Shown piece after piece: positions 7,384 through 13,795 of a DNA stretch of 19,384 bases. The stretch is taken from contig NZ_JNXT01000099.1 of NCBI RefSeq assembly GCF_000716675.1, positions 1-19,384 of the forward strand. The letters run 5' to 3'. Every line of letters begins with the position of its first letter. The first letter of the stretch is position 1. The notes beneath the pieces are model-generated. The model had not been told where the DNA came from and ran no database searches. It saw only the letters and a program-made list of their open reading frames with translations. Both the position numbers and the translations under genes were made by a program. This DNA is from Streptomyces alboflavus (GTDB lineage Bacteria; Actinomycetota; Actinomycetes; Streptomycetales; Streptomycetaceae).

Positions 7384-7646
7384 GCCGCCGACGTCCCTTC
7401 ACCGTGTCCGCCGCGCTCGTCGCGCACGTCGTACTGAAGGTCGATCCGCCCCGTCCTGACGGCTTCGATGAAGTCCTGGCGACGCATGTACTTCGCCAGC
7501 CGCATGGCGGCTTCCTTCACCGCCTCCTCGTCCGACTCCACGCCGAACGCCCGGCGCAGGTCCGCGAGAAATCCCTCGTCCATCTCGATGGTGACGTTGC
7601 GGGCCATGTCAGGCCCCCCTTCGGCGCGAGGACTGGCTGCACTCAT
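7380..7646 (-). CDS. VapB-type antitoxin
   Basis: The 88-aa protein looks like a VapB antitoxin of the ribbon-helix-helix class: a short beta strand (NVTIEMDEGFL), two helices (LADLRRAFGVESDEEAVKEA, then AAMRLAKYM), and a C-terminal tail (IDLQYDVRDERGG) likely to wrap the toxin. It should bind VapC and repress its own promoter. ATG 7646 has GGAGG seven bases upstream and is taken as the start; ATG 7607, with GAAGGGGGG upstream, would give a 75-aa form beginning at MARNVTIEMDE, closer to typical VapB proteins. It overlaps vapC by 4 bases. Confidence 0.85.
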   Translation of the reverse strand: MSAASPRAEGGPDMARNVTIEMDEGFLADLRRAFGVESDEEAVKEAAMRLAKYMRRQDFIEAVRTGRIDLQYDVRDERGGHGEGTSAA

Positions 7647-7687
7647 GGGACTACCTCCAAAGATAGGCGTGCTTGCTGTTGGCTTCA

Positions 7688-7704
7688 GGCGCGCGCTGCG
7701 CGCC
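7688..7704 (-). terminator. Hairpin after the winged-helix gene
   Basis: GGCGCGC-GCT-GCGCGCC is a perfect 7-bp stem with a 3-base loop, 37 bases past the stop of the winged-helix gene and before the vapB gene on the same strand. A smaller hairpin TCCCC-GGGT-GGGGA (about 7707-7720) sits beside it. There is no U-tract, which is usual for Streptomyces terminators. Confidence 0.5.
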
Positions 7705-7740
7705 CCTCCCCGGGTGGGGAAATCTGTGAGGTCAGTGGGG

Positions 7741-8748
7741 TCACCTGGGCCGCTTCCGCGTCGGCAGCCCCGCCGCCCGTCGCGCCTCGTCGGCGCGTGC
7801 CTCGACGTCCACCGGCGGCTCCACCGGGCGGAGGCCGGGCAGGAACGTCGTCGGGACCACCCCGGGCGGCGGTCCCGCCTCGTCGAGCCCGCACTCCGCG
7901 CGGCACTCGGCGCACAGCCCGTTGATCAGGGGTACGGCTGTCTCCGGCTCCTCGCAGAGGCCGCAGACGAACACGGCCCGTGTGACGCGGGCCTTGGGCC
8001 GGGTCTTGGCCGGGGGCTTCGGGGGCATCTTGCTCTCCAGTCGTTTGCGGGCGAGTCCGCCCGGGTTGGTGACGGGGGACGGCAGTCCGGCCGTCAAGGC
8101 ATGGGTCAGTTCGGCGGGGGTCGCCCCGCGCGCCAGCCACTCGGCCGCGAGGGGTTCCAGCGCCTCGCACTCGGCCTCGGAAAGGGCCATCCGACGGTCC
8201 GCCACGCGGAGTTCAGCCAGCGTGCGGTGCGCTGCGCTGGGCTCTTCGGGGGCCTCGGTGGCTTCCGCCGGGTCCGGCTCGGCGTCGGCCGCCTCCGGTT
8301 CCGGCTCGTCGGCCCTGGCCAGGCCCGGCTGGTGGTCGTGCGTGACGTCGCGCCCGTGCCGCGCCTGTACGAATCCCGCCCACCACTCCTCTGACCTGCG
8401 CAGACGCGACCAGTACGTCCTGGTCACCCAGCGCATCGTGTGGTCCTCGACGGTGAGGTGTTCCTTCACCCAGCGCAGGTGGCCCGCGTCCGTCAGGCGA
8501 CTCATCGCCGTACGGACGGCCTGCTGGCCGTAGCGGGGGTGTTCGGCGGCGATGACCTTGTGACCCATCGCCGCGCCAACGGCGAGGTGGTCGATGAAGG
8601 TCGCGATCTCCGCTTCACGTGCGCCCAAGTGTGCGAAGTCGGCTTCGCTGTGCGGTGATTCGTCACCCGCAGGGCGTTTGCCGTAACCCGTTTTGGCCAT
8701 CGGGTGTGACGGGGACGGCAGGGCGGGATTAAGCTGGCTGTAAGCCAC
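7741..8748 (-). CDS. Winged-helix DNA-binding protein with C-terminal zinc ribbon
   Basis: The 335-aa product has an N-terminal winged-helix-like region (about residues 42-112), with HPRYGQQAVRTAMSRLTDAG as the likely recognition helix part and WVTRTYWSR as the wing end. A Glu/Ala/Pro-rich linker (about 145-175) follows, then a helical segment, then a basic stretch (KMPPKPPAKTRPKARV). Near the C-terminus a CxxC-13-CxxC zinc ribbon (C262, C265, C279, C282) is clear. Similar Streptomyces proteins are annotated only as helix-turn-helix proteins. The GTG start (8748) lacks a clear ribosome site; ATG at residue 17 is possible. It may regulate its own promoter, since a large hairpin lies in its leader (8777-8812). 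Exact role unknown. Confidence 0.8.
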   Translation of the reverse strand: MAYSQLNPALPSPSHPMAKTGYGKRPAGDESPHSEADFAHLGAREAEIATFIDHLAVGAAMGHKVIAAEHPRYGQQAVRTAMSRLTDAGHLRWVKEHLTVEDHTMRWVTRTYWSRLRRSEEWWAGFVQARHGRDVTHDHQPGLARADEPEPEAADAEPDPAEATEAPEEPSAAHRTLAELRVADRRMALSEAECEALEPLAAEWLARGATPAELTHALTAGLPSPVTNPGGLARKRLESKMPPKPPAKTRPKARVTRAVFVCGLCEEPETAVPLINGLCAECRAECGLDEAGPPPGVVPTTFLPGLRPVEPPVDVEARADEARRAAGLPTRKRPR

Positions 8749-8776
8749 GGTCGACTGCTTTCGATCCGTAGGACTA

Positions 8777-8812
8777 GGCCTCGGTACCGGTGTTGGCGCA
8801 CCGGCCGGGGCC
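8777..8812. terminator. Strong hairpin in the leader of the winged-helix gene
   Basis: GGCCTCGG pairs with CCGGGGCC (one G-U) outside, and CCGGTG with CACCGG inside, separated by a 2-base bulge and a 6-base loop: about 14 pairs. On the plus strand it is followed by GTTTCTTTG, a U-rich tail like an intrinsic terminator. On the minus strand it lies 29 bases before the GTG of the winged-helix gene, so it could instead be an attenuator or operator. Role undetermined. Confidence 0.5.
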
Positions 8813-8914
8813 GTTTCTTTGTCGCGAACCTAGGGCGACTTTACGTTCTGATGCAAGCTGACCACGGAACGTCACTCTTGAGGGTGATGCGCCGTTCAAC
8901 TCCCGTAGGCGGTT

Positions 8915-8942
8915 GGTTGGTTGGGTCTGAATTCAACCAACC
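8915..8942 (-). terminator. Hairpin after the DUF397 gene
   Basis: GGTTGGTTG (8915-8923) and CAACCAACC (8934-8942) form a perfect 9-bp stem around a 10-base loop. It starts 32 bases past the DUF397 stop on the minus strand. It is AT-richer than its surroundings and built from a GGTT/AACC run. Probably ends the XRE-DUF397 transcript. Confidence 0.5.
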
Positions 8943-8973
8943 AAACCCAGGGGAAGAGCTCGGGTCCCGGGGC

Positions 8974-9222
8974 TCAAGCTCCGGGCCGACCTGCGGAGAT
9001 GAAGGCCTTCCAGGCGGGTGCGGAGACGTTGAGGTGGGGGCCTGCGGCCCGCTTGGAGTCGCGTATGTGGACGGCGTCGGGCCCGCCGAGGGCGACTTCG
9101 ACGCAGTTGGCGCCTTCGTCGTCGCTGTACGTGGACTTCCGCCAGTCCAAGGCCACCTCGACACAGTTGGAGCCTTCGCCGTCGCTGTAACTGGACTTGA
9201 ACCACGTCAGTTCGTCGCTCAC
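8974..9222 (-). CDS. DUF397 protein with duplicated core motif
   Basis: The 82-aa product belongs to DUF397, small proteins found next to XRE regulators in Streptomyces. The diagnostic motif occurs twice: WFKSSYSDGEGSNCVEVA (residues 7-24) and WRKSTYSDDEGANCVEVA (27-44), followed by the usual DAVHIRDSKRAAGPHL and a W-x-x-F-I end. Most family members have one copy. The GTG start overlaps the XRE stop as GTGA. Some XRE-DUF397 pairs have been reported to act together as toxin-antitoxin-like or developmental regulators; by that precedent this protein may be the partner of the XRE protein. A terminator-like hairpin follows. Confidence 0.9.
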   Translation of the reverse strand: MSDELTWFKSSYSDGEGSNCVEVALDWRKSTYSDDEGANCVEVALGGPDAVHIRDSKRAAGPHLNVSAPAWKAFISAGRPGA

Positions 9223-10034
9223 AGGTCGCTCGCCATCTGCTCGATGAGGTCGGCCGACTCGACCGGACCGAGGGCCACCGTCCGGATCATGCTAAGCCGC
9301 TCCGTGTGCTTGCAGACCACCCGCGAGTCCGCGGTGAATTGGCTGACCGCCTGGCCGTCAGACAGCGCGAACCGCTCGTGGTCACGCGTCTCCAGCAGCA
9401 CCATTGGGCCAGCGAGCGCGACCGGGATCGCCCTGCTGTACGGCAGCACCTGAAGCGTGATGTTGTTCCGCTGCGCGAGCTCCTGAAGGTGAACCAACTG
9501 CTCTTTGTCCACCAGCGGGCTGTGCAACACCGCCTCGTACAGCACGAAGCTGAACCCGACGAGCGGCTTGCGGGTCAGGAGCTGCTGTCGCTCCATGCGC
9601 GCCGCGACTCGCTCTTCGACCGCGTCCTCGTCCAACGGCGGCAGCGAGTCGCCCATCAGCCGCCTCGCGTAGGCCTCGGTCTGCAAGAGCCCTGGGATCA
9701 GGGCGAGTTCGTAGGACCAGAGCGTGAGCGCATCCCGCTCGTACTGCATGAAGTCCTGAGCCCTCGCCGGAAACGGCTCCCTCCTCACGTAATCCTTAGC
9801 CGCACTCAGCAACCCTTCCGCGTGGCACAGCTCGTCCGCGACGTCCAGGACGCGGGCCGTCGGCATCCGCACACCCTGCTCCATCGCCTTGATCGTGTCC
9901 GGCGAATAGTTGGACGCCGCGCCCAGCTCCTCGCGGGTGACGTTGGCCTTGGTGCGCCAGCGTTTCAGCTGGTTGCCGCCGTACCTCCACGTACCGGGAG
10001 ACCCTGGAGACGAGGAGTTGTACTGGACCGGCAC
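9219..10034 (-). CDS. XRE-family regulator with DUF5753 domain
   Basis: The 271-aa protein has an N-terminal XRE helix-turn-helix (about residues 20-65, with REELGAASNYSPDTIKAMEQ) and a long C-terminal DUF5753 domain. Family signatures include YELALIPGLLQTEAYARRLM, RMERQQLL, FVLYEAVLH and ITLQVLPYSRA. It is a DNA-binding regulator expected to act with its DUF397 neighbour, whose start overlaps its stop by 4 bases. GTG 10034 has GGAGG eight bases upstream and is preferred; GTG 10043 lies only one base past that site. A palindrome (10055-10068) sits just before the ribosome site and may be its own operator. Confidence 0.93.
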   Translation of the reverse strand: MPVQYNSSSPGSPGTWRYGGNQLKRWRTKANVTREELGAASNYSPDTIKAMEQGVRMPTARVLDVADELCHAEGLLSAAKDYVRREPFPARAQDFMQYERDALTLWSYELALIPGLLQTEAYARRLMGDSLPPLDEDAVEERVAARMERQQLLTRKPLVGFSFVLYEAVLHSPLVDKEQLVHLQELAQRNNITLQVLPYSRAIPVALAGPMVLLETRDHERFALSDGQAVSQFTADSRVVCKHTERLSMIRTVALGPVESADLIEQMASDL

Positions 10035-10054
10035 AGCGGCCACCTCCCACAGCT

Positions 10055-10068
10055 ACACGTGCGCGTGT
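10055..10068. promoter_or_regulatory. Candidate operator between the XRE gene and the divergent gene
   Basis: ACACG-TGCG-CGTGT is a perfect inverted repeat with 5-base arms, about 20 bases upstream of the chosen XRE start and 50 bases before the divergent plus-strand gene. Position and symmetry fit a site for a dimeric regulator that could control both genes. No binding evidence is available. Confidence 0.35.
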
Positions 10069-10118
10069 CACCCCGCGGTCACTACCGAGCGTAGCCCGTC
10101 CACCAGCACCGTGTGACC

Positions 10119-10523
10119 ATGAACAACGCGTTTCACTGGCCCGACTGGGTCCCCCTGGCGGGCCACCAACTCCGGGTGTCCGGAGTGCACTTCGACGCGC
10201 TGCGCGTCCCCGGCGTACGCGGGGAGCTGGTGGCGGCGCGCCTGATCGAGGAGGCGGACGGGGACGCGGGCCCCGTGATCTGCGAGGCCGTCGGCTTCCG
10301 GTGGATGTACTTCCTGGTGGCGCCCGGCACGGCGCGGGGGCACACCTGGCCGCTCGGGGTGCAGCGCTTCGGCGGGGCGGGCTGCCGCACGGTGACGTAC
10401 ATCGGCGTACCGGCCCTGGACGGCAACACCTGGCCGCTGCGCTGGTACAGCGAGCCGACGCCGACGGCGCCGTTCGTGGACCCGGCGGGGCTGCGGGCGG
10501 CGCTGGGAGGCGGGGCCGCCTAG
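10119..10523 (+). CDS. Small protein resembling the Prim-Pol-like domain of XRE-adjacent Streptomyces proteins
   Basis: The product is 134 aa (136 if GTG 10113 is used). Segments such as FDALRVPGVRGELVAARL, GPVICEAVG, MYFLVAPGTA and WPLRWYSEP recall the small proteins annotated as hypothetical or as bifunctional primase/polymerase N-terminal-like that often lie next to XRE/DUF5753 genes in Streptomyces. The Asp-rich catalytic motif of true Prim-Pol enzymes is not seen, so enzyme activity is doubtful. No good ribosome site is visible. It diverges from the XRE gene with 84 bases between the starts. The resemblance is from memory of such proteins and is only moderate evidence. Confidence 0.65.
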   Translation: MNNAFHWPDWVPLAGHQLRVSGVHFDALRVPGVRGELVAARLIEEADGDAGPVICEAVGFRWMYFLVAPGTARGHTWPLGVQRFGGAGCRTVTYIGVPALDGNTWPLRWYSEPTPTAPFVDPAGLRAALGGGAA

Positions 10524-10572
10524 TAGTGCGATGGGTGTGGTGGCGGGCAGGTTGGAGATCCAGTAGCCCGAT
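10520..10572 (-). pseudogene. Possible scrap of an IS701/IS4-type transposase
   Basis: One minus-strand frame reads SGYWISNLPATTPIALL, which resembles the YWLSNLPADTPL segment of IS701/IS4-type DDE transposases. Only about 17 codons match and stops lie directly upstream, so this is at best a small remnant. It begins where the Prim-Pol-like gene ends. Confidence 0.25.
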
Positions 10573-10760
10573 CATGTGGCTGGTCTGCGCCTGAGTCTGT
10601 GATGTGGGCATGAAGTGGGGACTTGGGGACCGCAGCGACAGGCGCGCCGACCCTGCGTCGCGGATTCTGGACGGCGTGGCGCTCGTCCACAGAATCGGTT
10701 CCGCTGGTTTTGGAGTGTCTAGCGTGAGGTTGTCGGCTACCCCCACTGAAGGGCATCAGC

Positions 10761-11816
10761 ATGACCACCACCTCCCCTCGTACCCAGTACGGACCTCCCC
10801 TGCATCCCGGGGAGTCCTTCCGCGTCGATCCCAACGGGCCGCAGGCACACACCGACCCCGTGGCCGTAGCCGTCCAGCACCTCGTGCCGTTCCTCGGGCT
10901 GCGGGCCGTGCTGCCGGTACCGGACAGCCGGACGCGACAGTGGGTGTTCCGCTACGAGTCGTACCTGAAGGAAGGGAAGGAGCAGGGGGAAGGCGAGCTG
11001 CTCGTCAAGGATCCCGACTACTTCCTGATCGAGGTCGATCCCGGGCTGGACGGGGAGAGCAGGATCGTCCGCGACGCTCGGCCGCTCAGCGAGTGGGGTT
11101 CCCTGGCGGGCATCGGCCAGCTCCTGGCGTTCCTGCCGATCCCCGGTATGCAGAACAAGGACGGCGCCAGCCACTACTGGGCCTTCCACGTCAAGGACGG
11201 CCGGCTCCTGTACCGGAACATCGAGATCAAGCACACGTCGGGATACCCCGACTCGATCAAGCGGGACGACCGGCCCGTCGCCGGCGAGTGGATGTCACTG
11301 GGCGGCATCGGCCTGATCACCTCGTTCATGTCCGTCCCCGAAGCGGAGAAGACCGGCGGCGTGCACCAGTTCCGGGTCTTCTCCTTCGACCCCGACTGGA
11401 AACTGATGGTCCGCACCATCGGGATCAAGGAAGGGGGCGGTCACGACGACAGCCTGATCGCACCCGACACCCAGGTCACCGGGACGTCGTTGCCGGCCCT
11501 GGACGGGATCACGCAGCTTGCCGCCATCGTTCCGGTCGTGCCCAAGCCCACCGACCCGGCCGACCTCTTCCGGTTCAATGTTCTCCACTTCAAGCCCCAG
11601 TGGGAGCTGAACCTACGGGCCATCGAGGTCAAGAAGGGCGGCCCCGCCTACACCGTGGAACGTCTCGATTCCCTCGTCGGGCAGGTGTACGCGCAGGTGA
11701 GCGCATTCATGTCGGATCTCCATCGGAAGCTCAAGCAGTGGTTCCAAGCGGTGGTGAGCTGGGCCAAGGGTGTTTGGAACGAGATCACGCAGTACTTCTC
11801 GGCCTCCTCCCGCTAG
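10761..11816 (+). CDS. Unrecognised 351-aa protein with internal repeats and an aromatic amphipathic C-terminal helix
   Basis: I recognise no known family. The body consists of about four imperfect repeats of roughly 65 residues. The clearest three start at residues 114 (SLAGIGQLLAFLPIPG), 179 (SLGGIGLITSFMSVPE) and 246 (ALDGITQLAAIVPVVP), each followed 25-40 residues later by a strand pair ending in an I-E/G-I/V-K motif (YRNIEIK, VRTIGIKEG, LRAIEVKKG). A weaker first copy spans about 34-113. Residues 301-347 form a long amphipathic segment rich in W and F (KQWFQAVVSWAKGVWNEI), suggesting membrane contact or oligomerisation. There is no signal peptide and no cysteine. ATG 10761 has GAAGGG seven bases upstream. 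It stands alone; its stop abuts an insertion-sequence remnant. Confidence 0.85.
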   Translation: MTTTSPRTQYGPPLHPGESFRVDPNGPQAHTDPVAVAVQHLVPFLGLRAVLPVPDSRTRQWVFRYESYLKEGKEQGEGELLVKDPDYFLIEVDPGLDGESRIVRDARPLSEWGSLAGIGQLLAFLPIPGMQNKDGASHYWAFHVKDGRLLYRNIEIKHTSGYPDSIKRDDRPVAGEWMSLGGIGLITSFMSVPEAEKTGGVHQFRVFSFDPDWKLMVRTIGIKEGGGHDDSLIAPDTQVTGTSLPALDGITQLAAIVPVVPKPTDPADLFRFNVLHFKPQWELNLRAIEVKKGGPAYTVERLDSLVGQVYAQVSAFMSDLHRKLKQWFQAVVSWAKGVWNEITQYFSASSR

Positions 11817-11943
11817 GTTCCGTCTGACGGGTCATGCACGTAGCCACAGGCGAATGGCGGCAACGGTCACGGTGCCGTGAAAGACATAAGCCCGCTTGTC
11901 GAACCGTGTCGCAACCGCCCGGTTGATCTTCAACTTCCCGATC
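11816..11943 (-). pseudogene. IS5-type transposase 3' remnant with terminal sequence
   Basis: The minus-strand frame ending at 11832 encodes about 36 residues including RAVATRFDKRAYVFHGTVTV followed by AAIRLWLRA and a stop. This is the typical C-terminus of IS5-family DDE transposases (…ATRYDK…, …AAI-x-LWL). The sequence after the stop, GGTTCCGTCTGACGGGTCA on + (11816-11834), looks like the element's terminal inverted repeat. Everything upstream of this tail is missing, so only the 3' end of the element is left. CTAG flanks both sides (11813-11816, 11943-11946), compatible with the YTAR target of the IS5 group, but CTAG occurs elsewhere in the window too. Confidence 0.7.
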
Positions 11944-13033
11944 TAGGCCCGGGGCCAGCACCCCTCGGCAGCTCCACGGTGACGCGGAGCCCGCCCTCGG
12001 GGCGCGGGGTGAGGGTGAGGGTGCCGTCGTGCGCGTTCGTGATCGTCTTGACGATGGCGAGGCCCAGGCCGAGGCCCGCGTGGTCGGTGTGGAGGCGTTC
12101 GGCGCCGCGCTGGAACGGCTCGGTGAGCGTCGCCGCCAGCTCCGGGGAGACGAGGTCGCCGGTGTTCTCGACGGTGAGCGTCACCGTCCTGGGGCCGAGG
12201 CCCGTGGTGACCCACACGGTGCCGTGCGCGGGCAGGTTGTGGACGATCGCGTTGTGCACGAGGTTCGTGGCCAGTTGGAGCAGGAGGGCCTGCGAGCCGG
12301 TCGTGGGGGTGATGTCGCCGGAGGTTTCGAGGGTGACGCCGCGCTTCTCCGCGAGGGGGAGGAGGGTTTCGGTGGCCTCTTCCGCCATCAGGGACAGGTC
12401 GACGTGTTCCGGGGTGAAGGACCGCTGGTCGGCGCGGCTGAGCAGGAGCAGGGCCTCGGTGAGGTCGATGGCGCGGGTGTTGACGGTGTGGAGGCGGTCG
12501 ATGACTTCCTTCGTGTCATGGTCCGGGTCGGTGCGGGCCACGTCGAGCAGCGTCTTGGAGACCGCCAGCGGGGTGCGCAGCTCGTGCGAGGCGTTGGCCG
12601 CGAACCTCCGCTGCTCGGCGACGTGCGCTTCGAGCCGTTCCAGCATCGTGTCGAAGGCGTCGGCGAGTTCACGGAACTCGTCCTGGCGGCCCGGGAGGCG
12701 GATCCGGTGGGAGAGCGATCCGGTCGCGGCCATGCGGGTGGCGTCCGTGATGCGGGTCAGCGGGGCGAGCATGCGACCGGCGAGGAACCATCCGCCCACG
12801 AGGCCGAAGACCAGCAGGAACACCATGACCGCGACTGCCGTCGGCCCGAAACCGCGCACCATGTCGGTGCCCGGAGTCTGTGTCCACGCCCCCTCTTCAT
12901 TGGTCCGCAACCATCCCTGGCTCACCAGGAAGAACCCCGCGGCGCCGATGAGCAGCACCCCCGCGAGCATGAGGAATCCGGTGTAGCTGAGGGTCAGCTT
13001 GAGGCGGACGCTCAGACCGGACCGCCTAGCCAC
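11930..13033 (-). CDS. Sensor histidine kinase of OmpR-type two-component system
   Basis: The 367-aa membrane kinase has two N-terminal helices (about residues 13-37 and 64-85) enclosing a very short extracytoplasmic loop of about 25 residues, then a HAMP region (86-137), the HisKA box (ANASHELRTPLAVSKTLLDV, phospho-acceptor H150) and an ATPase domain with N-box (TNLVHNAIVHN) and G-box (GLGLGLAIVKTI). GTG 13033 has GGGAG eight bases upstream and is preferred over GTG 13042. It starts 14 bases after the response regulator stop and is surely its partner. The last residues and the stop fall in IS-derived sequence (boundary near 11943), so the native C-terminus was replaced, though the kinase core looks intact. 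The signal is unknown; the divergent VanY gene suggests cell-wall stress. Confidence 0.93.
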   Translation of the reverse strand: MARRSGLSVRLKLTLSYTGFLMLAGVLLIGAAGFFLVSQGWLRTNEEGAWTQTPGTDMVRGFGPTAVAVMVFLLVFGLVGGWFLAGRMLAPLTRITDATRMAATGSLSHRIRLPGRQDEFRELADAFDTMLERLEAHVAEQRRFAANASHELRTPLAVSKTLLDVARTDPDHDTKEVIDRLHTVNTRAIDLTEALLLLSRADQRSFTPEHVDLSLMAEEATETLLPLAEKRGVTLETSGDITPTTGSQALLLQLATNLVHNAIVHNLPAHGTVWVTTGLGPRTVTLTVENTGDLVSPELAATLTEPFQRGAERLHTDHAGLGLGLAIVKTITNAHDGTLTLTPRPEGGLRVTVELPRGAGPGPRSGS

Positions 13034-13047
13034 GGTCACCACTCCCG

Positions 13048-13743
13048 CTATCCACGGTCACCGCTCCCGCGCCCGGTACCGGGCGGCGTGTCGATGCGGT
13101 AGCCGACGCCCGGCACGGTGGCGATGAGCCAGGGTTCGCCGAGGCGTTTGCGCAGGGCGGAGACCGTGATGCGGACGGCGTTGGTGAACGGGTCGGCGTT
13201 CTCGTCCCACGCGCGCTCCAGAAGCTCCTCGGCGCTCACGACACCGCCCTCGGCCGCGACGAGGACTTCGAGGACCGCGAACTGCTTGCGGGTGAGCGCT
13301 ACGTAGCGGTCGTCGCGGTAGACCTCGCGGCGGAACGGGTCCAGGCGCAGGCCCGCGATCTCCCGCACGGGGGGCCTGCTGTGGGCGCGCCTGCGGTCAA
13401 GTGCCCTGAGGCGAAGCGCGAGTTCACGGAGCTCGAACGGCTTCGTGAGGTAGTCGTCGGCGCCGAGTTCGAACCCGGACGCCTTGTCGTCGAGGCGGTC
13501 GGCGGCGGTGAGCATGAGGATCGGCATGCCGCTGCCGGAGGCGACGATGCGCTTGGCGATCTCGTCGCCCGAAGGACCGGGCACGTCACGGTCGAGCACG
13601 GCGATGTCGTACGTATTGATGCTCAGCAGTTCCAGCGCGGTGTCGCCGTCGCCCGCGATGTCCGCCGCGATGGCCTCCAGGCGCAGGCCGTCGCGGATGG
13701 CCTCCGCCAGATAGGGCTCGTCCTCGACGATCAGCACACGCAT
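13048..13743 (-). CDS. OmpR/PhoB-family response regulator
   Basis: The 231-aa protein starts at MRVLIVEDE, with receiver-domain acidic pocket E7/D8, phospho-acceptor D51 (AVLDRDVPG), the LTAADR switch threonine and the KPFE lysine. The C-terminal winged helix carries LTRKQFAVLEVL and VRITVSALRKRLG. Earlier in-frame starts (to 13809) only add non-conserved residues. ATG 13743 lacks a Shine-Dalgarno, but TAGCGT lies exactly seven bases upstream, which suggests a leaderless mRNA. Direct repeats just upstream are likely its own binding sites. First gene of the operon with the histidine kinase. Confidence 0.95.
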   Translation of the reverse strand: MRVLIVEDEPYLAEAIRDGLRLEAIAADIAGDGDTALELLSINTYDIAVLDRDVPGPSGDEIAKRIVASGSGMPILMLTAADRLDDKASGFELGADDYLTKPFELRELALRLRALDRRRAHSRPPVREIAGLRLDPFRREVYRDDRYVALTRKQFAVLEVLVAAEGGVVSAEELLERAWDENADPFTNAVRITVSALRKRLGEPWLIATVPGVGYRIDTPPGTGRGSGDRG

Positions 13744-13750
13744 GTCATAG

Positions 13751-13756
13751 ACGCTA
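13751..13756 (-). promoter_or_regulatory. -10 box for a leaderless response-regulator transcript
   Basis: TAGCGT fits the TAnnnT form, with a 7-base gap to ATG 13743, the standard spacing for actinobacterial leaderless transcripts. There is no Shine-Dalgarno and no good -35 box; the upstream direct repeats occupy the -35 zone, as expected for activator-dependent promoters. Confidence 0.5.
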
Positions 13757-13765
13757 CAAGCGACC

Positions 13766-13795
13766 GCATATCGTCGGCATATCGAAAACCGCATA
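13766..13795. promoter_or_regulatory. Direct repeats, likely response-regulator binding site
   Basis: GCATATCG occurs at 13766-13773 and 13777-13784, spaced 11 bp (one helical turn), with a partial third copy GCATA at 13791-13795. Tandem direct repeats of this spacing are the usual sites of OmpR/PhoB-type regulators. They lie between the response regulator (-) and the divergent VanY gene (+) and could control both. Confidence 0.55.

Noticed and set aside
8911..8948. GGTT/AACC runs as an attachment site or telomere-like repeat
   Set aside because: No integrase, no second copy in the window, and the position 3' of DUF397 fits a simple terminator hairpin.
12029..13102. 357-codon plus-strand frame opposite the histidine kinase
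   Set aside because: Antisense shadow; Glu/Gly/Arg-rich with no domain, and the kinase motifs are intact on the other strand.
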